Below, in pieces: positions 56,380-63,327 of a stretch of DNA of 64,000 nt. Within the stretch, counting starts at the first letter, position 1; each line of letters starts with the position of its first letter. Source of the stretch: Desulfovibrio sp. TomC (GTDB lineage: Bacteria; Desulfobacterota; Desulfovibrionia; Desulfovibrionales; Desulfovibrionaceae). The notes below the pieces were generated by a model that saw only the letters and a program-made list of their open reading frames with translations, was not told the origin of the DNA and ran no database searches. The stretch is taken from the NCBI RefSeq assembly GCF_000801335.2, contig NZ_JSEH01000003.1, positions 275,747 to 339,746 on the forward strand, read 5' to 3'. Both the position numbers and the translations under genes were made by a program.

Positions 56380-56895
56380 GTGGCAAGACTTCGTTGCATA
56401 ATTGTACTCATCTTCTGTCTTTGCTTTGGCGTTAGCTGCTCTAACGATTCTTATAAAGAATGTGATCTGACGCCTATTCACGATAATTTTTGTGAAGTAC
56501 AATGGGGTGAGAGCTATGACAATATATCTAAAAAATTTATCTTGATACGCACAAGATTTGGAGGAAATGACAAGGAGCCAGGCTACCAAGTTATTGATGG
56601 GCTCCCGCGCAATATTGAAGGAATTCCAGTTGATATTTTTTTTCAGTTTGTCGATAATAAACTTAATGTTGTGCATATTTATGCAAAGAATATAAATAAA
56701 AAATCACTCATGTCTTCTTTTTACGCAAAATATGGCAAACCAATCGCTCTCCCGTCGAATAATACTGCAGTATGGCAAGACAGCACTTCAAGTATGACTT
56801 TGCAAAAAGAATTGATGGATGAAGGGTGTCTGTTTTCGTTGGTAAACAATGCTAATTATATGCTTCTGACTGGAAGAATGATGCGCAAGTACTGA
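56380..56895 (+). CDS. Lipoprotein-like protein of foreign composition
   Basis: The 171-residue product has a hydrophobic N-terminus (LRCIIVLIFCLCFGVSCSND) that could be a lipoprotein signal, although the lipobox (GVSC) is atypical. The mature part is mixed alpha-beta with aromatic residues and four Cys in all, for example FCEVQWGESYDNISKKF and FFQFVDNKLNVVHIYAKN. AT-rich codons are used throughout, unlike the neighbours. The GTG at 56380 was chosen because AGGGG lies eight bases upstream; a GTG six bases earlier is possible. No family is recognised. Confidence 0.6.
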   Translation: MARLRCIIVLIFCLCFGVSCSNDSYKECDLTPIHDNFCEVQWGESYDNISKKFILIRTRFGGNDKEPGYQVIDGLPRNIEGIPVDIFFQFVDNKLNVVHIYAKNINKKSLMSSFYAKYGKPIALPSNNTAVWQDSTSSMTLQKELMDEGCLFSLVNNANYMLLTGRMMRKY

Positions 56896-56910
56896 TTATA
56901 ACGGTTTTTG

Positions 56911-57018
56911 ATGGATCGTATATGGCCTTTTACAATGTTATTGTCTGGCTGCTGTGCTCTTGTTATTAGTTTGAGTTTCTTTAGCTGCAAATTATGGAAC
57001 AATATTATCTGGGATTGA
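56911..57018 (+). CDS. Doubtful 35-residue hydrophobic peptide
   Basis: An ATG frame of 36 codons encodes a hydrophobic stretch (FTMLLSGCCALVISLSFF) that could be a signal or membrane segment. It starts 15 bases after the lipoprotein-like gene. There is no clear ribosome binding site. It may be the start of a gene cut off by the rearrangement that left the NapH-like tail. Confidence 0.25.
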   Translation: MDRIWPFTMLLSGCCALVISLSFFSCKLWNNIIWD

Positions 57019-57055
57019 CTTTTTTGTTATAGATAAATGGCTGGAGCTTGCCTGT

Positions 57056-57270
57056 CTAAATCCGCGCTACCCCCAAAGACACTGTTTGCAGCGCCACTAC
57101 CAGCGCAAAGAACACCTGTCGCGCCGCCATCGGCGAGGGCCCGGGAAGGCGAGAGCCGATGCACGCGCCAGGGCAGGCCCCCACGCAGTCGCCGCACAGG
57201 GTGCACGTTGCGTTAGGCAGGTTCCGGTTTATATGTGTCAGGGCGGTCTGTGGCCGATGGCGGCATGGCA
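57056..57270 (-). pseudogene. 3' fragment of a second NapH-like polyferredoxin gene
   Basis: Read on the minus strand, this stretch encodes TCTLCGDCVGACPG, then MAARQVFFALVVALQT and a stop at 57056-57058. The residues match the C-terminus of the NapH-like protein at 58,024 (CTLCGDCVGACPGSRIGF, AARQAFFALVVALHAV) closely, and the DNA is also clearly similar. Similarity fades upstream of about 57270 and no start codon or membrane region is present. It is the tail of a duplicated gene whose 5' part has been lost. Confidence 0.75.
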
Positions 57271-57432
57271 GGCCTGTCGCTCAAGGGACTCATTCCGGTA
57301 TGAAGGACGCAAACGGCAAGGCGGGCTTTGCGGGGGGAGGCGGCTGGTGCCGGGCCTACAGGTGGGGAGGGGCTGAGTGGGGGATTTGTGTGCCTCGTCC
57401 CTGCCTCTATTCTACGACGCAACGCCAATAAA

Positions 57433-57470
57433 AAAAGCCCGCGCTCTTTCGGAAAGAGGCGCGGGCTTTT
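57433..57470 (-). terminator. Rho-independent terminator after tatA
   Basis: Arms at 57433-57449 and 57453-57470 form a 17-base stem with one bulged base. On the minus strand the stem is followed by a run of T (A run at 57429-57436 on the plus strand). It ends 13 bases after the tatA stop. Confidence 0.85.
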
Positions 57471-57482
57471 GTCGTGAAGCGG

Positions 57483-57665
57483 CTAGGGCCGCTTTTGTTC
57501 GACGTCGGTCTCGGCGGGCGTGATGTTTTTGGCCTCCATGGAATCCTTGAAGCCACGGATGGCCTTGCCAAGGTCATGGCCAAGGCTCGGCAGTTTGCTC
57601 GGGCCGAAGATGATCAAAACGACGCCCAGGACGACCAGCCAGTGCCAAATCGAAAATGCGCCCAT
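57483..57665 (-). CDS. tatA: Sec-independent translocase subunit TatA/E
   Basis: The 60-residue protein has one N-terminal membrane span (WHWLVVLGVVLIIFGPSKLP), the conserved FGPSKLP hinge, an amphipathic helix (LGHDLGKAIRGFKDSM) and a charged tail. This is the TatA pattern. The ATG at 57665 has AGGAG seven bases upstream; the ATG two codons earlier has the same site too close. tatB and tatC are not adjacent. The DUF1501 protein at 48,750 is a likely Tat client. Confidence 0.9.
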   Translation of the reverse strand: MGAFSIWHWLVVLGVVLIIFGPSKLPSLGHDLGKAIRGFKDSMEAKNITPAETDVEQKRP

Positions 57666-58023
57666 TGTCATGCTCCTGTTTTCGTTTTCCTGTCCGTCCC
57701 TGGCGGGGGCTGGGAAAGGGAAGGTCTTGGTCTTGTTCTATGGATAGTGCTGTTGCAACGCTTGCCAAGGGGCAGGCGGGATGAAAAAAGGCCCAGGGTG
57801 ACGCAGAATTGTCTGGATTTCTGGCGTGCTCGATGCTGCGGCACAGGCCTGTGGGAGACTGCTTGAAAATGACCCTATGGCTGTTCCAGGTGTTCAGGGT
57901 AAAGGGATACCTCTCACAGGGCAAGGGAAAGTGAACATTTGCCGGGAGGGTGTCCTGGCAGCCGTTGGTTGGGCTGGAGCAAGTCCCTGCCACCCCGGAA
58001 CATGTTCAAGGGCAGCCGCCGGG
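57666..58023. other. 358-base gap without a recognised gene
   Basis: The gap between the NapH-like gene and tatA has no frame with a supported start. It has mixed composition and several short GC stems, but no T-run terminator. It probably holds the tatA promoter, which could not be identified. Confidence 0.5.
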
Positions 58024-59334
58024 TTACATTCTTGCCACCCCCAGAAAGACGGCATGCAGCGCGACAACCAGCGCGAAAAAGGCCTGGCGCGCCGCCGCCG
58101 GGGACAGGCCCGGAAACCGGAAGCCGATGCGCGAACCGGGACAGGCTCCGACGCAGTCCCCGCACAGGGTACAGGTCGAGCCGGGCCGGCCCCGATCGAG
58201 ATCGGCCCGGCCAAGCGCCAGATAGCGGCAGACCCGGGCGCACCGGCCGCAGCCGTCGCAGCCCGCCGCAATGCGGATGCGCCAGGGGCTGAGTTTCCCC
58301 AGCACGTTGCCGACAAGGCCGATGGGGCAATACATGGTGCAGTGGACCATCACCCCGGTCGCCCGCGAGGCCGTGGCCATGACGACCAGTCCCGCCAGCC
58401 CGAAAATCGCCGCCGCCCAGACCGCCGTCAGGGTCGGGACGCCCAGAAGCCGCATCCCCACCGCCCCGCCCACCGTCAGGAGCAATGTCGCCAGCCGCCA
58501 CCAGCCGAGTCTGGCAGAGAGGGGCTTGGGCGTTTTGCGCCCGAGCCGGGCGCAGGCGTCGTCGGCCGCGCCGATGTAGCACAGGTGGGAGCACCAGCCC
58601 GGCCCGACAAGCAGCACGGTGGCCAGATAGAGGATGGGCATGAAATAGCCGCCGCCGCGGTACGCCGGTCCGGCGGCAATGAGCGCCGGCACTGGCAGAT
58701 GGAGCGCTCCGGTCATGAGAAAGATCGTCTCGCCGGCCAGACCCAGGGCCAGCTGGCCGAAAAAGACCAGGGAAAAGGCGGCCCAATAGCGTGAACGCAG
58801 GGGGCCGGTGCGCGGCGCGTCGAGCATGCGTCCGGTCAACCAGGCGGCATAGCCGGCCAGGACCGTGATTTCAAGCAGTCCCCAGCCCGGGAAAAAGCGG
58901 TCGGCGAGCAAGATGGGTTGTGGCGCCTTGGCCCGGGCCAGGGCCAGCACTCCGGCCGCAAGCCAGAAGGCCGCGGCCTGGGCGGCGGTCGCCTGGCTGC
59001 CGCGCCGGTAAAACGCGGCTCCCCGGGCCGAAAAGGCGAAAAGCCCGCCGGCCGCGCATACCGCCGTCACCCCGGCCATAATGGCCAGCAGACGGACAGA
59101 GGGCAGGCCGGCAGCCAGGCGAAAAAGCGCCATGTCCCGGGCCACGACGGCAAAGGCCAGGCCCATGGCCAGAAGCGCCGGTCCAAGGACCAGCCGGGCA
59201 AAACCCTGCCGGCTGGCGAGAAGGCCAATCAGCGCCAGGCTCGACGCGGTCAGCCCCGGATCGCCCTGGCGCAGGCTGTGGGCGGCAAAAAGCAGCAGAC
59301 CGAGGACTTGCAGGAGAACACCGGCCGTGGTCAT
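58024..59334 (-). CDS. NapH/NosR-like membrane polyferredoxin
   Basis: The 436-residue protein has about ten membrane helices with two cytoplasm-facing Cys motifs typical of the NapH/NosR/CcoG group (GWCSHLCYIGAADD and HCTMYCPIGLVGN). Two [4Fe-4S] sites follow at the C-terminus (CDGCGRCARVCRYLAL and CTLCGDCVGACPGSRIGF), then a last hydrophobic helix. Such proteins pass electrons between quinol, flavin or ferredoxin and periplasmic redox enzymes. Its ATG overlaps the stop of the sulfite-reductase-like ferredoxin gene (ATGA). The HcpR-type site further upstream suggests a part in nitrosative stress. The acceptor is unknown. Confidence 0.82.
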   Translation of the reverse strand: MTTAGVLLQVLGLLLFAAHSLRQGDPGLTASSLALIGLLASRQGFARLVLGPALLAMGLAFAVVARDMALFRLAAGLPSVRLLAIMAGVTAVCAAGGLFAFSARGAAFYRRGSQATAAQAAAFWLAAGVLALARAKAPQPILLADRFFPGWGLLEITVLAGYAAWLTGRMLDAPRTGPLRSRYWAAFSLVFFGQLALGLAGETIFLMTGALHLPVPALIAAGPAYRGGGYFMPILYLATVLLVGPGWCSHLCYIGAADDACARLGRKTPKPLSARLGWWRLATLLLTVGGAVGMRLLGVPTLTAVWAAAIFGLAGLVVMATASRATGVMVHCTMYCPIGLVGNVLGKLSPWRIRIAAGCDGCGRCARVCRYLALGRADLDRGRPGSTCTLCGDCVGACPGSRIGFRFPGLSPAAARQAFFALVVALHAVFLGVARM

Positions 59335-59963
59335 GACAGCACCCAGGCCGGCAGCCCCGGCAGGCCGCCCGGGGACAGGATGTCGCCAAAGCGCAGGCCC
59401 GGGCGCAGCTGGCGGACGTAGGCGATTGTCGCCCGCCCGGCCAGGGCACAGGCAGCCTCCGGCGTCAGGCTGTTCCCGACCGCCAGCCCCAGGCGCGGGC
59501 GGCGGCCCAGGCGTCCGCCGAGAAAGGCCCGAAAGCCGGTCGGGCCGACGGTTATGGCCCGCATCGGACAGACCCTGGCGCACAGCCCGCAACCCAGACA
59601 GGCCACGTCGTCGAGCACCGCCTTGCCGCGGCGTACGACAATGGCCGCATCAGGGCAGGTCTCGGCGCAGACGTTGCAACCGACGCAGACCGCCGCGTCC
59701 ACCGTCGCGCTCCGGGCCGCGACAAGGCCCAGATCGGCCACCTGCGGCCGCACGCAACCATTGGGGCAGGCGCATACGGCCAGGCGGAACTGCTCATGGC
59801 GGCGCATGGGCCGGGCCAGATCGGCCAGGGCATCGGGCACGGGGGTGGTTTCGGCCAGACGGCTCAGAGCGGCCAGGGCATCGGCCGGCAGCGGCGCGGC
59901 ATGCGGGCAGCCGCCTGGCTTCACGCCCCGGCAGGTTTCCAGTAGAACGGCGGGTGCAGACAT
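59331..59963 (-). CDS. Sulfite/nitrite-reductase-like ferredoxin
   Basis: The 210-residue protein contains CACPNGCVRPQVADLGLVA, which resembles the cluster and sirohaem-binding stretch of sulfite/nitrite reductases. Two ferredoxin sites follow, CVGCNVCAETCPDAAIVV and CLGCGLCARVCPMRAITV, and then a region (RRPRLGLAVGN) like the reductase C-terminus. It is far shorter than a full reductase, so it may carry electrons or bind a small ligand rather than catalyse alone. AAAGGA lies seven bases before the ATG at 59963. It is translationally coupled to the NapH-like gene. Confidence 0.72.
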   Translation of the reverse strand: MSAPAVLLETCRGVKPGGCPHAAPLPADALAALSRLAETTPVPDALADLARPMRRHEQFRLAVCACPNGCVRPQVADLGLVAARSATVDAAVCVGCNVCAETCPDAAIVVRRGKAVLDDVACLGCGLCARVCPMRAITVGPTGFRAFLGGRLGRRPRLGLAVGNSLTPEAACALAGRATIAYVRQLRPGLRFGDILSPGGLPGLPAWVLS

Positions 59964-60043
59964 GGCGCGTCCTTTCGCAGAGCGTATGGTACGAGTCAGG
60001 GGACTATTTTGGCCGATCCTGGCCAAGCCTGGACCGGAGCGCC

Positions 60044-60057
60044 TTGACGTAGGTCAA
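60044..60057. promoter_or_regulatory. HcpR-type operator in the divergent hcpR/polyferredoxin promoter region
   Basis: The palindrome TTGACGTAGGTCAA has the same half-sites and spacing as the site before hcp. It lies 15 bases before the regulator gene and about 80 bases before the minus-strand ferredoxin gene. Its closeness to the regulator start suggests repression of that gene, while activation of the divergent operon is possible. Confidence 0.78.
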
Positions 60058-60071
60058 AGAGGGGGATTGTT

Positions 60072-60779
60072 GTGGAGAAAAACCAAGCCGTGGCCGCTAT
60101 CGGCCTTTTTGCCGGCCTTGGCCCCAAGGAACTGGCCGCTTTGGCCGCTGTGGCCGAAGTGCGCCGCTACGGACGCGGGCAGGACATCTTTTTTTCGGGT
60201 GATGCGGCCGAGGGGTTTTTCTCGGTGGCCTCGGGCAAGGTGCGCATCTACCAGACGTCGCTGTCGGGCAAGGAGCATATCCTGCACGTGTTCGGCCCGG
60301 GCGAAGTCTTTGCCGAGGTGGCGGTCTTTGCCGGCGGGGTCTATCCGGCCAACGCCCAGGCCCTGGAAGAGGGCGACTATCTATTTTTTCCGCGTGAACG
60401 CTTCCGGCGGCTGTTGGCCGAGGAGCCGGATCTGGCCATGAACATGCTGGGGCTTTTATCCATCCGGCTGCGCCAGCTGGTCAAAAAGCTTGAGGATTTA
60501 AGCCTTCGTGAAGTGCCGGCCCGCCTCGCCGCCCATCTGTTGCTGCTTGGCGCGGAAAGCAAAAAGCGCGTGCTGTCCCTGGATCTGCCCAAGGGCCAGC
60601 TGGCCGCCTATCTGGGCACCATTCCGGAGACGCTCTCCCGGGTGCTGCGCCGCTTTGCCGACGACGGTCTGATCAACCTGTCCGGCCACGCCATCGAAAT
60701 CCTCGACGCGCCCCGCCTGGAGGCCCTGGCCGCCGGCCACGCCACCGGCGCCGCGCCGTTTGGCCCTGGCGGACGCTAA
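60072..60779 (+). CDS. hcpR: Crp/Fnr-family regulator, HcpR type
   Basis: The 235-residue protein has an N-terminal cyclic-nucleotide-binding-like sensor (about residues 10-125), a dimerisation helix and a Crp-type helix-turn-helix (LPKGQLAAYLGTIPETLSRV). It has no N-terminal Cys cluster, so it is not an Fnr-type iron-sulfur sensor; HcpR proteins bind haem and sense NO. Recognition residues E-T-L-S-R fit a TGAC-type half-site. The start is GTG with GAGGGGG upstream. Neighbouring operators and hcp support the name. Haem binding was not verified. Confidence 0.82.
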   Translation: MEKNQAVAAIGLFAGLGPKELAALAAVAEVRRYGRGQDIFFSGDAAEGFFSVASGKVRIYQTSLSGKEHILHVFGPGEVFAEVAVFAGGVYPANAQALEEGDYLFFPRERFRRLLAEEPDLAMNMLGLLSIRLRQLVKKLEDLSLREVPARLAAHLLLLGAESKKRVLSLDLPKGQLAAYLGTIPETLSRVLRRFADDGLINLSGHAIEILDAPRLEALAAGHATGAAPFGPGGR

Positions 60780-60807
60780 CAAATGGGAGTGGGGTGTAAA
60801 AGAGAAA

Positions 60808-60862
60808 GATACCTCCGGCGGCCGGGGGGATGATCCTCCCGGACCCCTGCAAAGGGGGGAAG
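60808..60862. repeat. GC-rich palindromic repeat after hcpR
   Basis: The box ATACCTCCGGCGGCC precedes an imperfect palindrome CCGGGGGGATGATCCTCCCGG and then CCCCTGCAAAGGGGGG with GAAGTTTT. The box and stem are the reverse-oriented relatives of those at 8491-8533. It probably ends the hcpR transcript and that of the converging diguanylate cyclase gene. Confidence 0.7.
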
Positions 60863-60982
60863 TTTTAAGGGGTTCTCGGCGCTGGGTGGCAATACGGTCG
60901 GCTGTTGGCAGGGTCCCGAAGTTCCCCCTTGACGGAAACCACCGTTGCTCCAGCGTCCGGCATTGTCCCCGAAAGGGGACGG

Positions 60983-62257
60983 TTACTCGTTGGGCACAAG
61001 CTGCGGCAGACCACAGCGGTCGTTCGTTTCCGCCTCGCCTTCCTGGCAGTTTTCCGCCACCGCCACCCGGTTTCGGCCGGCGTTCTTGGCGGCGTACATC
61101 GCGGCATCCACCCGGCCCATAAGCTCCTCCACGGTCTCCCCCGGCCGCAGTTCGGCCACGCCCAGGCTGATGCTGCCGGTTATGCCGTGGGGAAAGGGCG
61201 TACCGGCCACGAGCAGGCGCAGTTTTTCAGCCAGCAGGGCGGCGTTGCCCAGGTTGGTCTGCGGGGCGGCCACGACGAATTCCTCGCCGCCGTAGCGGAA
61301 AAGCCAGTCCACGCCCCGGGTCGCGCCGTCCACGCGATGGGACAGTTCGCGCAGCATGTCGTCGCCGGCCCCGTGCCCATAGGTGTCGTTGACGGCCTTG
61401 AAGTGGTCGATGTCGAACATGACCACGGACAGCGGCTCGTGGTAGCGGGCGGACCGGTTGACTTGCCGGGTCATGACCTCGTTGAATTTGAGGCGGTTGT
61501 ACGCGCCGGTCAGCTGATCGGTGACCGCCAGTTCGGCCAGGGCCTCGTTGGCTCCCTGCAGGCTTTCGCGGTCGGCGCAGATGCGTCGCACCATGGGCCG
61601 GAAAATGAACAGGCCCGAAGCGATCAGGATGGCCAGTACGGTGCCGGCGGCCCCGGCTTCCAGACGGCGCAGCACGGCCAGCCGTGAGGCGGCCAGTTGC
61701 TGGTACTGCCGGATCACGGCATTGAGGTCGCGCAACAGCTCGTTTTCGCCAAAGGCCAGGAGATTTAAAAAGGACGGATCGGCCAGGGACGGCCGGGTCG
61801 CGTCGGAATCGATGAACGCGCGGGTGTTTTTGATGAAAAGCTGCATCCCCTTGTCGAGGTCGTAGGGCGGTTTGAAATAGATGGCGCGCAGTTCCGGGGA
61901 ACTGGCGGCCAGGGACCCGGGGGCGTCCAGGTCGGCGAGCAGGTGTTCGTGGTTGGCGACCAGGGCGGCGACGGCCTGCTTGAGGCGTTGCTGGATGTCG
62001 CGGCGGTTCTCGTCGTCGTCGGCGGCGGACAGGAGCAGGCATTGGGCCAGGACGCGCTGGGTGAGCAGGCGTTGCGAGCCGGAGATGGCGATAATGGCGG
62101 CGGCCCGGTCGATGGTGCCCATGATGTGCCGAAACAGCGTGTAGGAGATGACGACCAGGGCGGCGACCAGGGCCAGGGCCGTGATGTAGCGCAGGGTGAG
62201 GCTGCGCTTGTAGTGCCGGTTGTGCCGGGCAATATGGTCTTGGTCAGAGTTGCCCAT
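60983..62257 (-). CDS. Membrane diguanylate cyclase with PilJ/NIT-like sensor
   Basis: The 424-residue protein has a membrane span (YITALALVAALVVISYTLF), a periplasmic region of about 150 residues containing AIIAISGSQRLLTQRVLAQ as in PilJ-type domains, a second span (GTVLAILIASGLFIF), and a GGDEF domain. The active site is GGEEF, and RGVD five residues before it is an intact I-site. It should make cyclic di-GMP. PilJ-type sensors often respond to nitrate or membrane signals. The ATG at 62257 has a weak upstream site. A repeated leader element lies just before it and reads in frame with it. Confidence 0.85.
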   Translation of the reverse strand: MGNSDQDHIARHNRHYKRSLTLRYITALALVAALVVISYTLFRHIMGTIDRAAAIIAISGSQRLLTQRVLAQCLLLSAADDDENRRDIQQRLKQAVAALVANHEHLLADLDAPGSLAASSPELRAIYFKPPYDLDKGMQLFIKNTRAFIDSDATRPSLADPSFLNLLAFGENELLRDLNAVIRQYQQLAASRLAVLRRLEAGAAGTVLAILIASGLFIFRPMVRRICADRESLQGANEALAELAVTDQLTGAYNRLKFNEVMTRQVNRSARYHEPLSVVMFDIDHFKAVNDTYGHGAGDDMLRELSHRVDGATRGVDWLFRYGGEEFVVAAPQTNLGNAALLAEKLRLLVAGTPFPHGITGSISLGVAELRPGETVEELMGRVDAAMYAAKNAGRNRVAVAENCQEGEAETNDRCGLPQLVPNE

Positions 62258-62302
62258 GATGTGCCTGTAGGCCAGGGCGGGGAAATAGGCAAGGCCGGCG
62301 GC

Positions 62303-62412
62303 GTTGTTGGCAAGGGACTGCGGCGCGGGCAGGGCGAACAGGCTATCCGTTTTCCGGTTGCCGCGCCGGCCGCCGGTCGGAGGCCGCGAAGGTGCATTCC
62401 AACAGGCTGGCA
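62303..62412 (-). repeat. Leader repeat, copy C (before the diguanylate cyclase)
   Basis: The stretch is a diverged copy of the leader that precedes the genes at 62490-63161 and 63328-63999. On the minus strand it includes the upstream DNA and the codons for ALPAPQS, but the start codon is replaced by TTC. The codons run on without a stop into the diguanylate cyclase frame. Shared landmarks are CCGGAAAACGGATA and GCGCCGCAGTCCC. Confidence 0.75.
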
Positions 62413-62489
62413 GGTGAGATTTCGTATAGCTGTTATTGATGGCGTTGTTGTTATACTTAATCAGTTGTTTATGAAAGTGTGTGTCTATA

Positions 62490-63161
62490 TCAATATGTAA
62501 TAAATACCCAATTCGGTGTGATCATCGTAGACTTGTATGAAGGATTTATTGTAGCAAAGTATTCTTTCCCCTCGTCGTCGCTGTATTCAAATCCTGTCGA
62601 TGGAATACCGTCCAAGTCAGTTGAAAAAAATAAAGTATATTTGCCATTTATCCGAGAGTACTCGACGCTTCCATGAGGAAAGGAAGTGTGTTTGAATTTT
62701 TGTGGCAGATCTATCTTGCCTTCGGATTTGTCAAGTTCTTGAAATTCACCCTGCTTAATGTGTCGAATGACTTCCATCCTGTCCGTATAGAATTGAGAGA
62801 AATAGAACTCCCAATTTACCTTCCAGGTGTCATTTGGCCATGGAGAGACTTGGAGTAATGCATAAACGATCAGTGGCAAAATGGAATATAGTGGCGAAAA
62901 CCGAATTTCACTTGCAAAGATCCAGATCGCTCGAAAAAAGATGAGCGCCACGGAGATGTTTATGAAGTTTGGAATGGTTGTCTGCAGCCCAAATGGCATA
63001 TGGCAGCACAGTACAAGGCCAAAACACGCAAAGGGCATTGCCAGGACCAAAGAAGTTATTGTCGCCCGCAACGCCCGCAGGCAGCGACGTCTGGCCAGCC
63101 AGCGGCGGCGCTGGCGCATGGCGGCTTTATCGGCAGGGGACTGCGGCGCAGGCAGGGCCAT
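62490..63161 (-). CDS. Membrane protein of a tandem paralog family, member B
   Basis: The 223-residue protein has a basic N-terminus (MRQRRRWLARRRCLRALR) nearly identical to that of the next gene, followed by three hydrophobic segments to about residue 105 (ITSLVLAMPFACFGLVLCC, YSILPLIVYALLQVSP). A C-terminal soluble domain follows (YFSQFYTDRMEVIRHIKQGE, VEYSRINGKYTLFFST). The coding part after residue 35 is AT-rich, unlike the start. An extra ATG lies one codon upstream at 63164; 63161 matches the paralog. No ribosome binding site is clear. The family is not recognised. Confidence 0.7.
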   Translation of the reverse strand: MALPAPQSPADKAAMRQRRRWLARRRCLRALRATITSLVLAMPFACFGLVLCCHMPFGLQTTIPNFINISVALIFFRAIWIFASEIRFSPLYSILPLIVYALLQVSPWPNDTWKVNWEFYFSQFYTDRMEVIRHIKQGEFQELDKSEGKIDLPQKFKHTSFPHGSVEYSRINGKYTLFFSTDLDGIPSTGFEYSDDEGKEYFATINPSYKSTMITPNWVFITY

Positions 63162-63240
63162 CATGGCGGCAGGTTATCCGTTTTCCGGTCGCCGCGCCAG
63201 TCGCGGGCAGGAGGCCGAGAAGGTGCGCTCCGGCTGGTTG
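63135..63240 (-). repeat. Leader repeat, copy B
   Basis: The repeat spans about 75 bases upstream of the member B start codon and continues into its first codons. It shares ATAACC/GATAGCC after CCGGAAAACGG, and GGAGGCCG with AAGGTGC further upstream, with copy C. The distance between equivalent positions of copies A, B and C is about 835 bases. Confidence 0.75.
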
Positions 63241-63327
63241 GCGCCAAAAAACGATTGAGTGTAATACAGGATTTTTATCGTGCCAGATCGTGGCCGTTGT
63301 AATTGTATCTAGAACAATAGATGCATT

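Larger units (their letters stand above)
55956..57055. other. AT-rich island
   Basis: Base composition changes abruptly near 55955 from high GC to long A and T runs and returns to high GC near 57060. The left edge is the transposase remnant and the right edge is the truncated NapH-like tail. It contains one good candidate gene (56380-56895) and one weak short frame (56911-57018). The stretch 56000-56370 shows no credible gene. Confidence 0.7.

Noticed and set aside
56242..56676. Minus-strand frame of 144 codons inside the AT-rich island
   Set aside because: It overlaps the better supported plus-strand lipoprotein-like gene, has no ribosome binding site and shows no domain. It cannot be fully excluded.
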